Shown here piece after piece: positions 1-7,422 of a stretch of 15,400 nt of DNA. The stretch's first letter is position 1. Every line of letters begins with the position of its first letter. The notes below the pieces were generated by a model that was given only the letters and a program-made list of their open reading frames with translations, made no database searches and was not told where the DNA came from. The position numbers and the translations under genes were made by a program. The stretch is from JBEDUK01 sp040414485 (lineage in GTDB: Bacteria; Actinomycetota; UBA4738): contig JBEDUK010000030.1 in NCBI GenBank assembly GCA_040414485.1, forward strand, positions 1-15,400, given 5' to 3'.

Positions 1-259
1 CCGCCCGCTCCTGTACGGCCAGGCCTACTTCGCGCTGGGCGGTGACGACGTGGCCGCGCGCGGAGCCGCGTATCTGCGCGACTACTACGCGTTCACCGGG
101 CCGTTCGCGGAGAAGGTCGCCGCCGCGAACCTCACCACGCCGGCCGCCATCAGGGACTTCGTTCGCGGATACGACGACGCCGGATGCGACCACCTGGTGC
201 TCCTGCCGACGGTGGCCGGCCTGGACCAGGTCGAGCGGCTCGCGGACGTGCTCTCGTGA
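1..259 (+). CDS. LLM-class flavin-dependent oxidoreductase, C-terminal part
   Basis: Only the last 85 or so residues are present; the reading frame is open from base 2 and the gene begins before the window. The visible part resembles the C-terminal end of luciferase-like (LLM-class) flavin or F420-dependent oxidoreductases: the segment YLRDYYAFTGPFAEKVAA, then a short helix and the ending GCDHLVLLPTVAGLDQVERL, where a late beta strand of the TIM barrel is followed by a final helix. These enzymes use FMN or F420 for oxidations or reductions of varied small molecules, so the substrate cannot be read from this piece. The stop TGA overlaps the GTG of the next gene by four bases (GTGA), so the two are probably co-translated and the enzyme may serve the same catabolic route as the downstream monooxygenase. 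The family call is good; cofactor choice (FMN or F420) is open. Confidence 0.75.
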   Translation, partial: RPLLYGQAYFALGGDDVAARGAAYLRDYYAFTGPFAEKVAAANLTTPAAIRDFVRGYDDAGCDHLVLLPTVAGLDQVERLADVLS

Positions 260-2424
260 GCCGTCGCACCCGCGGCCCGCGCCGGATCGGCGTGCTCGGT
301 GCGGGGCCGGCCGGCCTGTATTTCGCGTTGCTCGCCAAGCAGTCGGACCCGTCGCGGGAGATCGTGGTCGTCGAACGCAACCCGCCGGACGCCACGTTCG
401 GCTGGGGCGTCGTGTTCAGCGACGAGACCATGGGCGCCCTGCGCGACGCCGACCGCGAGACGCACCAGCGGATCCTGGACTCGTTCGCCCGGTGGAGCGC
501 CATCGACGTCCGGTTCCGCGGGGAGACGGTCCGCTCGCGCGGGCACGTGTTCAGCGGGACGCCCCGCCGCGGCCTGCTGATGATCCTGCAGGACCGCTGC
601 CGCGACCTCGGCGTGGAACTCCAGTTTCACCGCGAGGTGCCGACGTTGGAGGACTTCGCCGGCGACGACCACACGGCGTTCGACCTGATCGTCGCCGCGG
701 ACGGCGTGAACAGCGGCACCAGGCGTGGCCACCCGGAGTGGTTCCAGCCCACCGAGGACGTCCACAGGACGAAGTACATCTGGTACGGAACCGACCTGGT
801 CTTCGACGCCTTCACCTTCGTGTTCCAGGACACGCCGCACGGGATGTTCCAGGTCCACGCGTACCCGTTCGACGCCGACACCTCGACGTTCATCGTTGAG
901 ACCCTCACCTCCACGTGGGAGCGCGCGGGCCTGACGGAGGCGACCGAAGAGGAGTCGATGGCGTTCTGCGAGGGCCTGTTCGCCGAGGAGCTGGCGGGTC
1001 ATCGCCTCATGTCGAACCGTTCGCTCTGGACGTCGTTCGTGACGCTCCGTTGCGAATCATGGCACCGCGGGAACGTGGTGCTGGCGGGCGACGCGGCGCA
1101 CACGGCGCATTTCACGATCGGGTCGGGAACAAAGCTCGCGCTGGAGGACGCGATCGCCCTCTCGCAGGCGTTGGACCTGCACGGCGACGACCTCGAACGC
1201 GCGCTCACCGACTACGAGTTGGAGCGCCAGCCGGCGGTCGAACGGCTGCAGGATGCGGCGCGCGAGAGCGCGACCTACTTCGAGGACGTCGGCCGGTACG
1301 CGGGGTTCGAACCGCTGCAGTTCGCGTTCAATCTGCTCACCCGGAGCGGCCGGATCACGCATCTCGAACTCGAGAAGCGCGACCCGGCGTTCGTCCGCCG
1401 CGTCGACGCCGCCTTCGGTGGTGATGGAGCCGACCTCGTGCCGAAGCCGCCGCTGCTCACGCCGATCCGGATCGGCGACCTGGCGGTGGCGAACCGCGTC
1501 GCCGTGGCGGTCGCGCCCTCCGACGAGGCCGTGGACGGCATGCCGTCCACGCGAACGAAGGAGGCATACGCGGCCGCGCTGTCGGCCGGCGCCGGCCTCG
1601 TGGTCACCGAGACGCTGTCCGTCTCGGCGGACGGGAGGACGACGCCTGGGTCTGGAGGTCTCTGGCTGGATGAGCACGCGGACGCCTGGTCGGCGGCCAT
1701 CGGAGGGCGACCGGACGTCGCGGTCGCGCTGGTGCTGGGGCACGCCGGCCGACGCGGCTCCTGCCGGACGCGGACGGACGGCGCGGACAGACCATTGCAG
1801 GCTGGCGGCTGGCAGACGGTGGCGCCCTCGTCCGTGCCGTACACACCGCGCCATCCGGCACCGGCCGCGCTCGACCCCGATCAGATGGTAAACATACTTG
1901 ACGAATTCCGGCACGCGGCGCAGCTGGCTCCCAGGGCCGGCGCGGACATGCTGATGCTGGACATGGCGCACGGTCATCTGCTGGCGTCGTTCCTCTCGCG
2001 GCTCACGAACCGGCGGGACGACGAGTACGGTGGTTCGCCGGAAGCGCGAATGCGGTTCCCGTTGGAGGTCGCCGGCGCCGTGCGGGCCGCGTGGCCGTCG
2101 GAGCGGGCCTTTGGCGTGCGGTTGCAGTGCTCCGACTGGGCACGCGGCGGCCTGGAGGTGGACGATGCGCTCGCCGTCGCCGTCGCGTTGAAGGATCGCG
2201 GATGTGACCTGATCGAGGTCGCCGCCGGGCAGACGGTCGCGGGCGGCCATCCCGACTACCGCCGCCTCTATCTGGTGCCGTTCGCCGACCGGATCCGAAA
2301 CGACGCCGGCATGTCCGTCATGGTGGGTGGGAACCTGACGCGGCCCGACGATGTGAACACGGTGCTCGCCGCCGGCCGGGCGGACCTCTGCGCCGTGGAT
2401 CCCCGTCTGTACGCCCCGGGATGA
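256..2424 (+). CDS. Flavin monooxygenase fused to Old Yellow Enzyme domain (2-aminobenzoyl-CoA monooxygenase/reductase or salicylyl-CoA 5-hydroxylase type)
   Basis: A 722-residue two-domain flavoenzyme. Residues about 9-390 are an FAD aromatic-hydroxylase domain: dinucleotide-binding GAGPAG at 15-20 and the second FAD motif GDAAHTAHF from residue 278. Residues about 396-722 are an NADH:flavin oxidoreductase (Old Yellow Enzyme) barrel with LGHAGRRGSC, a DRPLQAGGW segment and DEYGGSPEARMRF. This domain order and length match 2-aminobenzoyl-CoA monooxygenase/reductase and the related bifunctional salicylyl-CoA 5-hydroxylase, which hydroxylate a CoA-bound aromatic ring and, in the aminobenzoyl enzyme, also reduce it; the substrate here is inferred, not shown. 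I chose GTG 256 because it overlaps the upstream stop (GTGA) and lies eight codons before the Rossmann strand; the open frame extends to 184 but that stretch overlaps the LLM gene and does not look coding. In the OYE half the usual ExHxAHGY reads MLDMAHGH (residues 567-574), with Asp569 where the first His is expected. Confidence 0.88.
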   Translation: MSRRTRGPRRIGVLGAGPAGLYFALLAKQSDPSREIVVVERNPPDATFGWGVVFSDETMGALRDADRETHQRILDSFARWSAIDVRFRGETVRSRGHVFSGTPRRGLLMILQDRCRDLGVELQFHREVPTLEDFAGDDHTAFDLIVAADGVNSGTRRGHPEWFQPTEDVHRTKYIWYGTDLVFDAFTFVFQDTPHGMFQVHAYPFDADTSTFIVETLTSTWERAGLTEATEEESMAFCEGLFAEELAGHRLMSNRSLWTSFVTLRCESWHRGNVVLAGDAAHTAHFTIGSGTKLALEDAIALSQALDLHGDDLERALTDYELERQPAVERLQDAARESATYFEDVGRYAGFEPLQFAFNLLTRSGRITHLELEKRDPAFVRRVDAAFGGDGADLVPKPPLLTPIRIGDLAVANRVAVAVAPSDEAVDGMPSTRTKEAYAAALSAGAGLVVTETLSVSADGRTTPGSGGLWLDEHADAWSAAIGGRPDVAVALVLGHAGRRGSCRTRTDGADRPLQAGGWQTVAPSSVPYTPRHPAPAALDPDQMVNILDEFRHAAQLAPRAGADMLMLDMAHGHLLASFLSRLTNRRDDEYGGSPEARMRFPLEVAGAVRAAWPSERAFGVRLQCSDWARGGLEVDDALAVAVALKDRGCDLIEVAAGQTVAGGHPDYRRLYLVPFADRIRNDAGMSVMVGGNLTRPDDVNTVLAAGRADLCAVDPRLYAPG

Positions 2425-2441
2425 GTTGGAACCGCTGCTCG

Positions 2442-2447
2442 TATCCT
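2442..2447 (+). promoter_or_regulatory. Candidate -10 element of a leaderless promoter for ygfZ-hypF
   Basis: TATCCT fits the TANNNT form of a -10 box and ends seven bases before the ATG of the YgfZ-type gene, so transcription would start at or next to the start codon. No Shine-Dalgarno sequence precedes that ATG, which agrees with a leaderless message. No good -35 lies at normal spacing. The same arrangement occurs before the aldehyde dehydrogenase at 10075. Confidence 0.4.
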
Positions 2448-2454
2448 CGCCCGT

Positions 2455-3357
2455 ATGGATGAGCCGCGGCCCGAGAACGGCGACGCCCGCGCGCCCGCCG
2501 GGATGTTCGCGGACCTTTCGTCCTGGCGGAAGATCGGGGTCGCCGGCGCGGGTGCGGTCGAGTGGCTCGACGACCTCCTGACGCCGGACCTGAGCGGGCT
2601 GGGCCCGCACCGCGCCGCGCGGGCGCTGCTGCTCGGCCCCACCGGCCGCATCCGAGCGGACGTCACGGTCGCCGTCGCCGGTGGTTCGGTGCTGCTCATC
2701 CAGGACCCCGTCCAGCCGGACCCGATCGACCGTCTGCTCGCTCCCTATGTCCTGTCCTCCGACGTCGAACTGGGCGACCGGACAACCGACCAGTGTCTGT
2801 TCGCGTTGCCCGGCCATGAGGCGCTGCCGGACCTGCCCGGCGCCGCGATCACGACGCCGTCCTGCGTCGGGCCCGGGTTCGATCTGACCGCTCCCGACAA
2901 CGACCGCGCTCGCCTGGCGGCCTCACTCTCGGAGCGGTTCACGGTCGCCACGGGCTCACAGCTCGACGCGTGGCGGATCGAACTCGGGATCCCGCGGTTC
3001 GGGATCGACGCCCTGCCCGAGGACCTCCCTCAGGAGGGTGGACTGATCGAGGCGGTGGCGTTCGACAAGGGCTGCTACCTGGGTCAGGAGGCCGTCGCGA
3101 AGGTGCGGAACCTGGGACACCCGCGCCGGTTGCTGCTTCACCTGACCTGCGGCGGTCCCGCGGCGGCGGGCGACCCGGTGCTCGCCGGGGAGGACCGGGC
3201 CGGCGTGATCACGAGCGCAGCGGCCAGGCCGAATGGCACGATCGTGCTGGCGCGGGTCGGATGGGCCCACCGAGACGCCGAGCTCACCACGCCCGCCGGC
3301 GTCCGACTTCGCCCGGTATCGGTGACGACACCGGCGGCCGGCCCGGCGGTTCGTTGA
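2455..3357 (+). CDS. ygfZ: Folate-binding YgfZ/GcvT-like protein
   Basis: A 300-residue cytosolic protein of the YgfZ family, tetrahydrofolate-binding relatives of the glycine-cleavage T protein that support assembly or repair of certain iron-sulfur enzymes. The diagnostic motif KGCYLGQE lies at residues 205-212, with the family's conserved cysteine at 207; the N-terminal part (LSSWRKIGVAGAGAVEWLDDLLTPDL) has the usual GcvT-fold beginning in which a short domain is followed by LLGPTGRIRADV. Length agrees with bacterial homologues (about 300-330). ATG 2455 is the natural start: no ribosome-binding site precedes it, but a -10-like TATCCT does. The stop codon overlaps the TTG of hypF (TTGA), so hypF translation is probably coupled to this gene. 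The pairing with hypF is unusual and may link an Fe-S or one-carbon repair role to hydrogenase maturation; that link is inference. Confidence 0.85.
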   Translation: MDEPRPENGDARAPAGMFADLSSWRKIGVAGAGAVEWLDDLLTPDLSGLGPHRAARALLLGPTGRIRADVTVAVAGGSVLLIQDPVQPDPIDRLLAPYVLSSDVELGDRTTDQCLFALPGHEALPDLPGAAITTPSCVGPGFDLTAPDNDRARLAASLSERFTVATGSQLDAWRIELGIPRFGIDALPEDLPQEGGLIEAVAFDKGCYLGQEAVAKVRNLGHPRRLLLHLTCGGPAAAGDPVLAGEDRAGVITSAAARPNGTIVLARVGWAHRDAELTTPAGVRLRPVSVTTPAAGPAVR

Positions 3358-5678
3358 CGACGCCGGTTCTTCGCACCAGGGTCAGGGTCAGGGTCGAGGG
3401 AATCGTTCAGGGCGTCGGATTCCGCCCGTTCGTCCATGAGTTGGCGACGTCGCTCGGGCTGACCGGCTTCGTCGGCAACGACGCCGCAGGGGTGTTCGCC
3501 GAGGTGGAGGGCCCGTCGGACGCCGTGAGCCGGTTCCTCGAACGGCTGCGAACGGAACAGCCGCCGCTGGCATCCGTTGAGCGGGTGACGGAGGAGCCGG
3601 TGCCGCTCATCGGGGACCACGCGTTCGTGATCGCTCCGAGCCCGGCGGGCGGCGAGCGCCAGACATTGATCTCGCCCGACACCGCAACGTGCGACGACTG
3701 TCTGGCCGAATTGTTCGATCCGGCCGACAGGCGTCACCGATATCCGTTCATCAATTGCACGAATTGCGGGCCGCGGTTCACGATCGTGAGCGACGTTCCA
3801 TACGACCGGCCGTTCACCACGATGGCCTCGTTCGAGATGTGCGCCGAATGCGCACGCGAGTACCACGATCCGGCCGACCGACGGTTTCACGCGCAACCGA
3901 CGTGCTGCCCGGCCTGCGGACCGAGTCTCGCGCTTCGACTGCCGGGGTCGCCGAGGTTTGCGGCGGCCGGGGAGGAGGCCCTCCGGGCCGCCGTCGGCAT
4001 GCTCCTCGAAGGCCATGTGGTTGCCGTGAAGGGCCTCGGCGGATACCACCTCGCCGCGGACGCGTCGTCCGAGCCGGCGGTCGGCGCGCTGCGGTCACGA
4101 AAGCACCGCGAGGACAAGGCATTCGCGCTGCTGGTCGCCGACCTTCAGGCGGCCCGCGATCTCTGTGAGGCGGACGTCGATGAGGAACGGACCCTCGTGT
4201 CGAACCGGCGACCAGTGGTGCTGTTGCGCCGGCGCGATCGCGATCGGTCCGTTGCACCATCCGTGGCACCCGGCAACCGATTCCTCGGCGTCATGCTGCC
4301 GTACTCGCCGCTGCACCACCTGCTGGCTCGTGACTTCGGCCGGCCGATGGTTCTGACCAGCGGCAACGTGTCCGACGAGCCCATCGCCTACCGCGACGAC
4401 GATGCGCTGGAACGGCTCGCCGGGATCGCCGATGCCTTCCTCGTCCACGACCGGCCGATCCACATCCGGACCGACGACTCCGTGATGCGCGTGCGCCGGG
4501 GCCGCGAGCGGCCCATCCGCCGCTCGCGCGGGTACGTTCCGCGACCTGTGACGATGCCGTGGTCGTTCGAGCGGCCCGTCCTCGCGGTCGGCGCCGAACT
4601 GAAGAACACGTTCTGCGTGGCGAAGGCGAACCGGGTGTTCGTCTCCCATCACATCGGCGATCTGCAGAACGTCGAGACACTCCGTTCGTTCACCGAGGGC
4701 ATCGAGCACTTCTGCCGGATCTTCGACACGGCGCCGCAGGTGATCGCCCACGACCTGCATCCCGAGTACCTGTCGACGAGATACGCGATGGATGTGACGG
4801 GCGTCGATCTCGTGGGCGTCCAGCACCACCATGCGCACATCGCGTCCTGCCTGGCCGACAACGGCCACGACGGACCAGTCATCGGCGTGGCATTCGACGG
4901 CACCGGATTCGGCACGGATGGAACCATCTGGGGCGGCGAGTTCCTGGTCGCCGACCTCGAAGGCTTCGACCGTGCGGGCCACCTGGAACCGGTCCCGCTG
5001 CCCGGCGGCGAGGCCGCGATCCGTGAGCCGTGGCGCATGGCAGCGGCGTACCTCGACGCCGCATTCGGCGACGATCTCCCGTCGCATCTGCCCGTCCGTG
5101 AGCGCAACAGCCGGCGATGGGAGACGGTGGCGGCCGTGGCCCGTTCGGGGTTGAACTCGCCGCTCACCTCGAGTGCGGGACGGCTCTTCGATGCGGCTGC
5201 GTCCATCATCGGCGTACGCGACGCCATCAACTACGAAGGCCAGGCCGCCGTCGAACTCGAACAGGCCGCGGATCCGGCCGCGGCGTCTCTCGGAGCGCCG
5301 CCCGGCTACACGCCGGCGATCCGGTCGGACCCGGGCAGCGGGACGCTCGTCGTGGTCGGCGCCGACCTCATCCGCGCCGTTACTTCGGACGTGGCCGACG
5401 GCGTGCCCCCCTCAACCGTCGCGGCGAGGTTCCACGGGGGCCTGCGGGAGGCGATCGTCGCCGTATGCGAGACGCTCCGAGAGCGAACCGGGCTCGGGAC
5501 GGTGGCGCTGTCCGGGGGCGTCTTCCAGAACGTGCTGCTCGAGACCACGACCGTGAGCCTGCTCGAGGCTCGGGGGTTCCGCGTGCTCACCCATGAACGG
5601 GTTCCGCCGAACGACGGCGGGATCAGCCTGGGTCAGGCTGCCGTCGCCGGTGCCTTGGACCGATCGCCCGCTCGATGA
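3354..5678 (+). CDS. hypF: Carbamoyltransferase HypF ([NiFe]-hydrogenase maturation)
   Basis: HypF makes thiocarbamoyl groups on HypE from carbamoyl phosphate and ATP, the source of the CN ligands of the [NiFe]-hydrogenase iron. All four parts are present in 774 residues: an acylphosphatase domain (about 8-95) with GIVQGVGFRPF, catalytic Arg24 and Asn42; two zinc fingers with the exact spacing Cx2Cx18Cx2Cx24Cx2Cx18Cx2C (Cys 113, 116, 135, 138, 163, 166, 185, 188); a YrdC-like domain (about 205-390; VVAVKGLGGYHLAADA, Lys226); and a Kae1-like carbamoyltransferase domain with the metal-binding HHHAH at 491-495 and a VALSGGVFQN motif near the end. I chose TTG 3354 because it overlaps the ygfZ stop and sits a few residues before the first beta strand; no ATG or GTG is available in the preceding in-frame stretch. 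No hypA-E or hydrogenase gene is in the window. The gene looks intact. Confidence 0.95.
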   Translation: MTTPVLRTRVRVRVEGIVQGVGFRPFVHELATSLGLTGFVGNDAAGVFAEVEGPSDAVSRFLERLRTEQPPLASVERVTEEPVPLIGDHAFVIAPSPAGGERQTLISPDTATCDDCLAELFDPADRRHRYPFINCTNCGPRFTIVSDVPYDRPFTTMASFEMCAECAREYHDPADRRFHAQPTCCPACGPSLALRLPGSPRFAAAGEEALRAAVGMLLEGHVVAVKGLGGYHLAADASSEPAVGALRSRKHREDKAFALLVADLQAARDLCEADVDEERTLVSNRRPVVLLRRRDRDRSVAPSVAPGNRFLGVMLPYSPLHHLLARDFGRPMVLTSGNVSDEPIAYRDDDALERLAGIADAFLVHDRPIHIRTDDSVMRVRRGRERPIRRSRGYVPRPVTMPWSFERPVLAVGAELKNTFCVAKANRVFVSHHIGDLQNVETLRSFTEGIEHFCRIFDTAPQVIAHDLHPEYLSTRYAMDVTGVDLVGVQHHHAHIASCLADNGHDGPVIGVAFDGTGFGTDGTIWGGEFLVADLEGFDRAGHLEPVPLPGGEAAIREPWRMAAAYLDAAFGDDLPSHLPVRERNSRRWETVAAVARSGLNSPLTSSAGRLFDAAASIIGVRDAINYEGQAAVELEQAADPAAASLGAPPGYTPAIRSDPGSGTLVVVGADLIRAVTSDVADGVPPSTVAARFHGGLREAIVAVCETLRERTGLGTVALSGGVFQNVLLETTTVSLLEARGFRVLTHERVPPNDGGISLGQAAVAGALDRSPAR
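3378..3395 (+). repeat. Three tandem copies of AGGGTC at the 5' end of hypF
   Basis: AGGGTC is repeated three times without a mismatch and encodes Arg-Val three times (residues 9-14) in the first beta strand of the acylphosphatase domain. The six-base unit keeps frame, so slippage would lengthen or shorten the strand rather than inactivate the gene. Confidence 0.8.
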
Positions 5679-5684
5679 GCGGGC
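5666..5684. terminator. Hairpin at the meeting point of hypF and the FAD oxidoreductase gene
   Basis: GCCCGCTC-GAT-GAGCGGGC is a perfect eight-base-pair stem with a three-base loop. It covers the hypF stop codon and lies five bases before the end of the convergent gene. No T-run follows on either strand, so it would be a non-classical, possibly bidirectional, terminator; the position between convergent genes is the main support. Confidence 0.4.
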
Positions 5685-5688
5685 GCGC

Positions 5689-7119
5689 TCAGCCGGGCAC
5701 CCGCAGGCGGCGGAGCGCGGCACCAGCGGCGTGATACCCCGGCATCCCATGGACGCCCGGGCCCGGCGGCGTGGCCGCCGAGCACAGGAACAGGCGCTCG
5801 GACGGCGTGGTGTACGGCCCCGGCCGCAGCGCCGGGCCGGTGAACAGGTGAAGGCCCTCGTGCGCGCCGCACGCGATGTCGCCGCCGACGCAGTTCGGGT
5901 TGTGGCGCTCGAGGTCCGCCGGCCCCATCACGTGGGACGCGAGCACGCGGTCTCGGAACCCCGGCGCGAACCGCTCGATCTGGGCCGCGATGCGGCCGGT
6001 CATGTCCACGGTGGAACCGTTCGGCACATGGCAGTAGGCCCACGCGACGTGGCGCCCCTCCGGCGCCCGACCGGGATCGAACAGGGTCGGCTGCACCAGA
6101 AGGACGAACGGCCGTTCTGCGTGGCCACCGCGGGCGACCACGGCCATGGCCTGCGCGATCTCTTCCATCGTCCCCCCGAGGTGAACGGTCACCGCCCGCG
6201 CGCACTCGGGCGCCGTCCAGGGGATGGGACCGTCGAGCGCCATGTCCACTTTGAAGACCCCGGCGCCGTGCCGAAACGACCGAAGCACTGCCCGGTACCG
6301 TTCGGGGAATCGCGCGCCGGCGATCCGCTCCAGCGCCGATGGAGCGACGTCGAACAGCACGACGCGGGCCGCTGGGACGTTCGCCATTGAACTCACGACG
6401 TGGTTGGTACGGACGCCGCCGCCGTGCCGTGCAAGCTCAACGCTGAGCGCGTCGACGATCCGCTGGGATCCAGAGTGCGCGATCGGCCAGCCGACCGCGT
6501 GCGCCCCCACGCCCAGGACCAGGCCGAATGCGGCGGTGAACGGGCGGTCCAGCGGCCGTCCTGCGTGCGCGGCAAGGCCGGCGAACAGCGCGCGGGATCG
6601 ATCGCCGGCCAGCCGATGCCGTGCCAGCGCAGTCGCCGGGAGCGTCGCCAGCCTCCCGAACCGCGACAGCACCAGCGGATGCCTCGGCGGGCGCACGATG
6701 GGGGCCAGCACCGACCGGAAGAATTCGTTCCACTGTTCGACGAAGGGCTCCACCAAGCGCCTCCAATTGCCGCCTTCGGCGCCGAGCGTCGCCGCGGTTG
6801 TGGCAACCGATCGCTCGAGCACGACGGCGGTACCGTCGTCCAGCGGATGGGCCAGCGGAGCGTCCGGGTGGATCCACCGCAGCCCGTGTTCCGCGAGGGG
6901 CAGTTCGGCGAAGAACGGCGACGCAGCCGCCAACGGGTGCACCGCCGAGCACACGTCGTGGACGAATCCCGGAAGCGTCAGCTCGGCGGATCGGCACCCG
7001 CCGCCGATCGTCTCCGCGCCCTCGAGCACCAGCACGGACAACCCTGCCCGGGCGAGACGCACCGCCGCCGCGAGCCCGTTCGGCCCGGACCCGACAACGA
7101 CGGCGTCCTGCGCGCTCAG
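5689..7119 (-). CDS. Phytoene dehydrogenase-like FAD oxidoreductase, probable CTG start
   Basis: A 476-residue flavoprotein of the phytoene desaturase/PYROXD2-like amine oxidase superfamily. With the start I propose, the FAD site GSGPNG is at residues 10-15, the ribose-binding Glu at 33 and GGGCRS just after; the C-terminal end has CSAATPPGPGVHGMPGYHAA, the typical second FAD-contact region. The frame has no ATG, GTG or TTG between its upstream stop (7198-7200) and GTG 7062, and starting at 7062 would delete the glycine motif. CTG 7117-7119 gives a protein beginning SAQDAVVVGSGPNG, as in homologues, and overlaps the stop of a short upstream ORF (CTGA), the same four-base coupling seen at other junctions here. 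Members oxidise or isomerise hydrophobic substrates such as carotenoid-like polyenes, but many are uncharacterised, so the substrate is unknown. It is last in the operon headed by the PaaK-type ligase. Confidence 0.85.
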   Translation of the reverse strand: MSAQDAVVVGSGPNGLAAAVRLARAGLSVLVLEGAETIGGGCRSAELTLPGFVHDVCSAVHPLAAASPFFAELPLAEHGLRWIHPDAPLAHPLDDGTAVVLERSVATTAATLGAEGGNWRRLVEPFVEQWNEFFRSVLAPIVRPPRHPLVLSRFGRLATLPATALARHRLAGDRSRALFAGLAAHAGRPLDRPFTAAFGLVLGVGAHAVGWPIAHSGSQRIVDALSVELARHGGGVRTNHVVSSMANVPAARVVLFDVAPSALERIAGARFPERYRAVLRSFRHGAGVFKVDMALDGPIPWTAPECARAVTVHLGGTMEEIAQAMAVVARGGHAERPFVLLVQPTLFDPGRAPEGRHVAWAYCHVPNGSTVDMTGRIAAQIERFAPGFRDRVLASHVMGPADLERHNPNCVGGDIACGAHEGLHLFTGPALRPGPYTTPSERLFLCSAATPPGPGVHGMPGYHAAGAALRRLRVPG

Positions 7120-7190
7120 CAGATGCGTGGCAGCGGATCGCCGATCAGCATGTCCACGGTGCGCGTGACGATCATGTCCCCGTCGGGCAT
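7116..7190 (-). CDS. Possible 24-residue coupling peptide
   Basis: A short ORF begins with ATG seven bases after the stop of the 74-residue gene and ends in TGA that overlaps the CTG start of the FAD oxidoreductase. It starts MPDGDMIVTRTVDML and ends PLPRIC. Third codon positions are almost all G or C, like the real genes around it, and it fills a gap that would otherwise be non-coding in a tight operon. No good ribosome-binding site is at normal spacing (GGGAG lies about 12 bases upstream). It may carry ribosomes to the weak CTG start rather than make a useful peptide. I do not recognise the sequence; chance occurrence remains possible. Confidence 0.35.
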   Translation of the reverse strand: MPDGDMIVTRTVDMLIGDPLPRIC

Positions 7191-7197
7191 CCGCGGA

Positions 7198-7422
7198 TCA
7201 CGCTCCCACGTCGTAGAGCTGGCCCGGATCCATGTCCAGACCGTTCATGACCTGCCACATGGCGGCGAGCGCCTTCAGTCCGTTCCGCCGCTGGTATGGC
7301 GCCATCTCCTCGCCGTACATCGCCAGCGCGCGGTGGAGGTGCCGGTAGGTATGGACGAGCTCCTCCTCGGCCGCCGTCAGCGCGTCGCCGGCGAGGTTCA
7401 CCATCGGGTTCTGGCCGGTCAT
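7198..7422 (-). CDS. Small helical protein of unknown function (74 aa)
   Basis: I do not recognise this gene. Its ATG overlaps the stop of the ligase gene (ATGA) and has a clear GGAGG ribosome-binding site (7428-7432) five bases upstream, so it is very probably translated. The 74 residues look mostly alpha-helical, soluble and without signal peptide or membrane segment; a central stretch (EEELVHTYRHLHRALAMYG) could form an amphipathic helix with two histidines and two tyrosines, followed by KALAAMWQVMNGLDMDPG. No cysteines are present, so an Fe-S or zinc role through Cys is excluded. Placed between an acyl-CoA ligase and a FAD oxidoreductase, it may be a subunit, chaperone or carrier-like partner of one of them; there is no Ser in a DSL-type motif, which speaks against an acyl carrier protein. 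Confidence 0.75.
   Translation of the reverse strand: MTGQNPMVNLAGDALTAAEEELVHTYRHLHRALAMYGEEMAPYQRRNGLKALAAMWQVMNGLDMDPGQLYDVGA

Noticed and set aside
184..255. Longer start for the monooxygenase fusion
   Set aside because: The extra 24 residues are Pro/Gly/Arg-rich, overlap the LLM gene and precede the natural N-terminus; GTG 256 is coupled to the upstream stop.
1057..2817. Minus-strand open frame of 586 codons opposite the monooxygenase fusion and ygfZ
   Set aside because: It spans two well-supported plus-strand genes and shows no motif.
2970..3353. Longer start for hypF inside ygfZ
   Set aside because: The extension is a frame shadow of ygfZ; the acylphosphatase domain begins just after TTG 3354.
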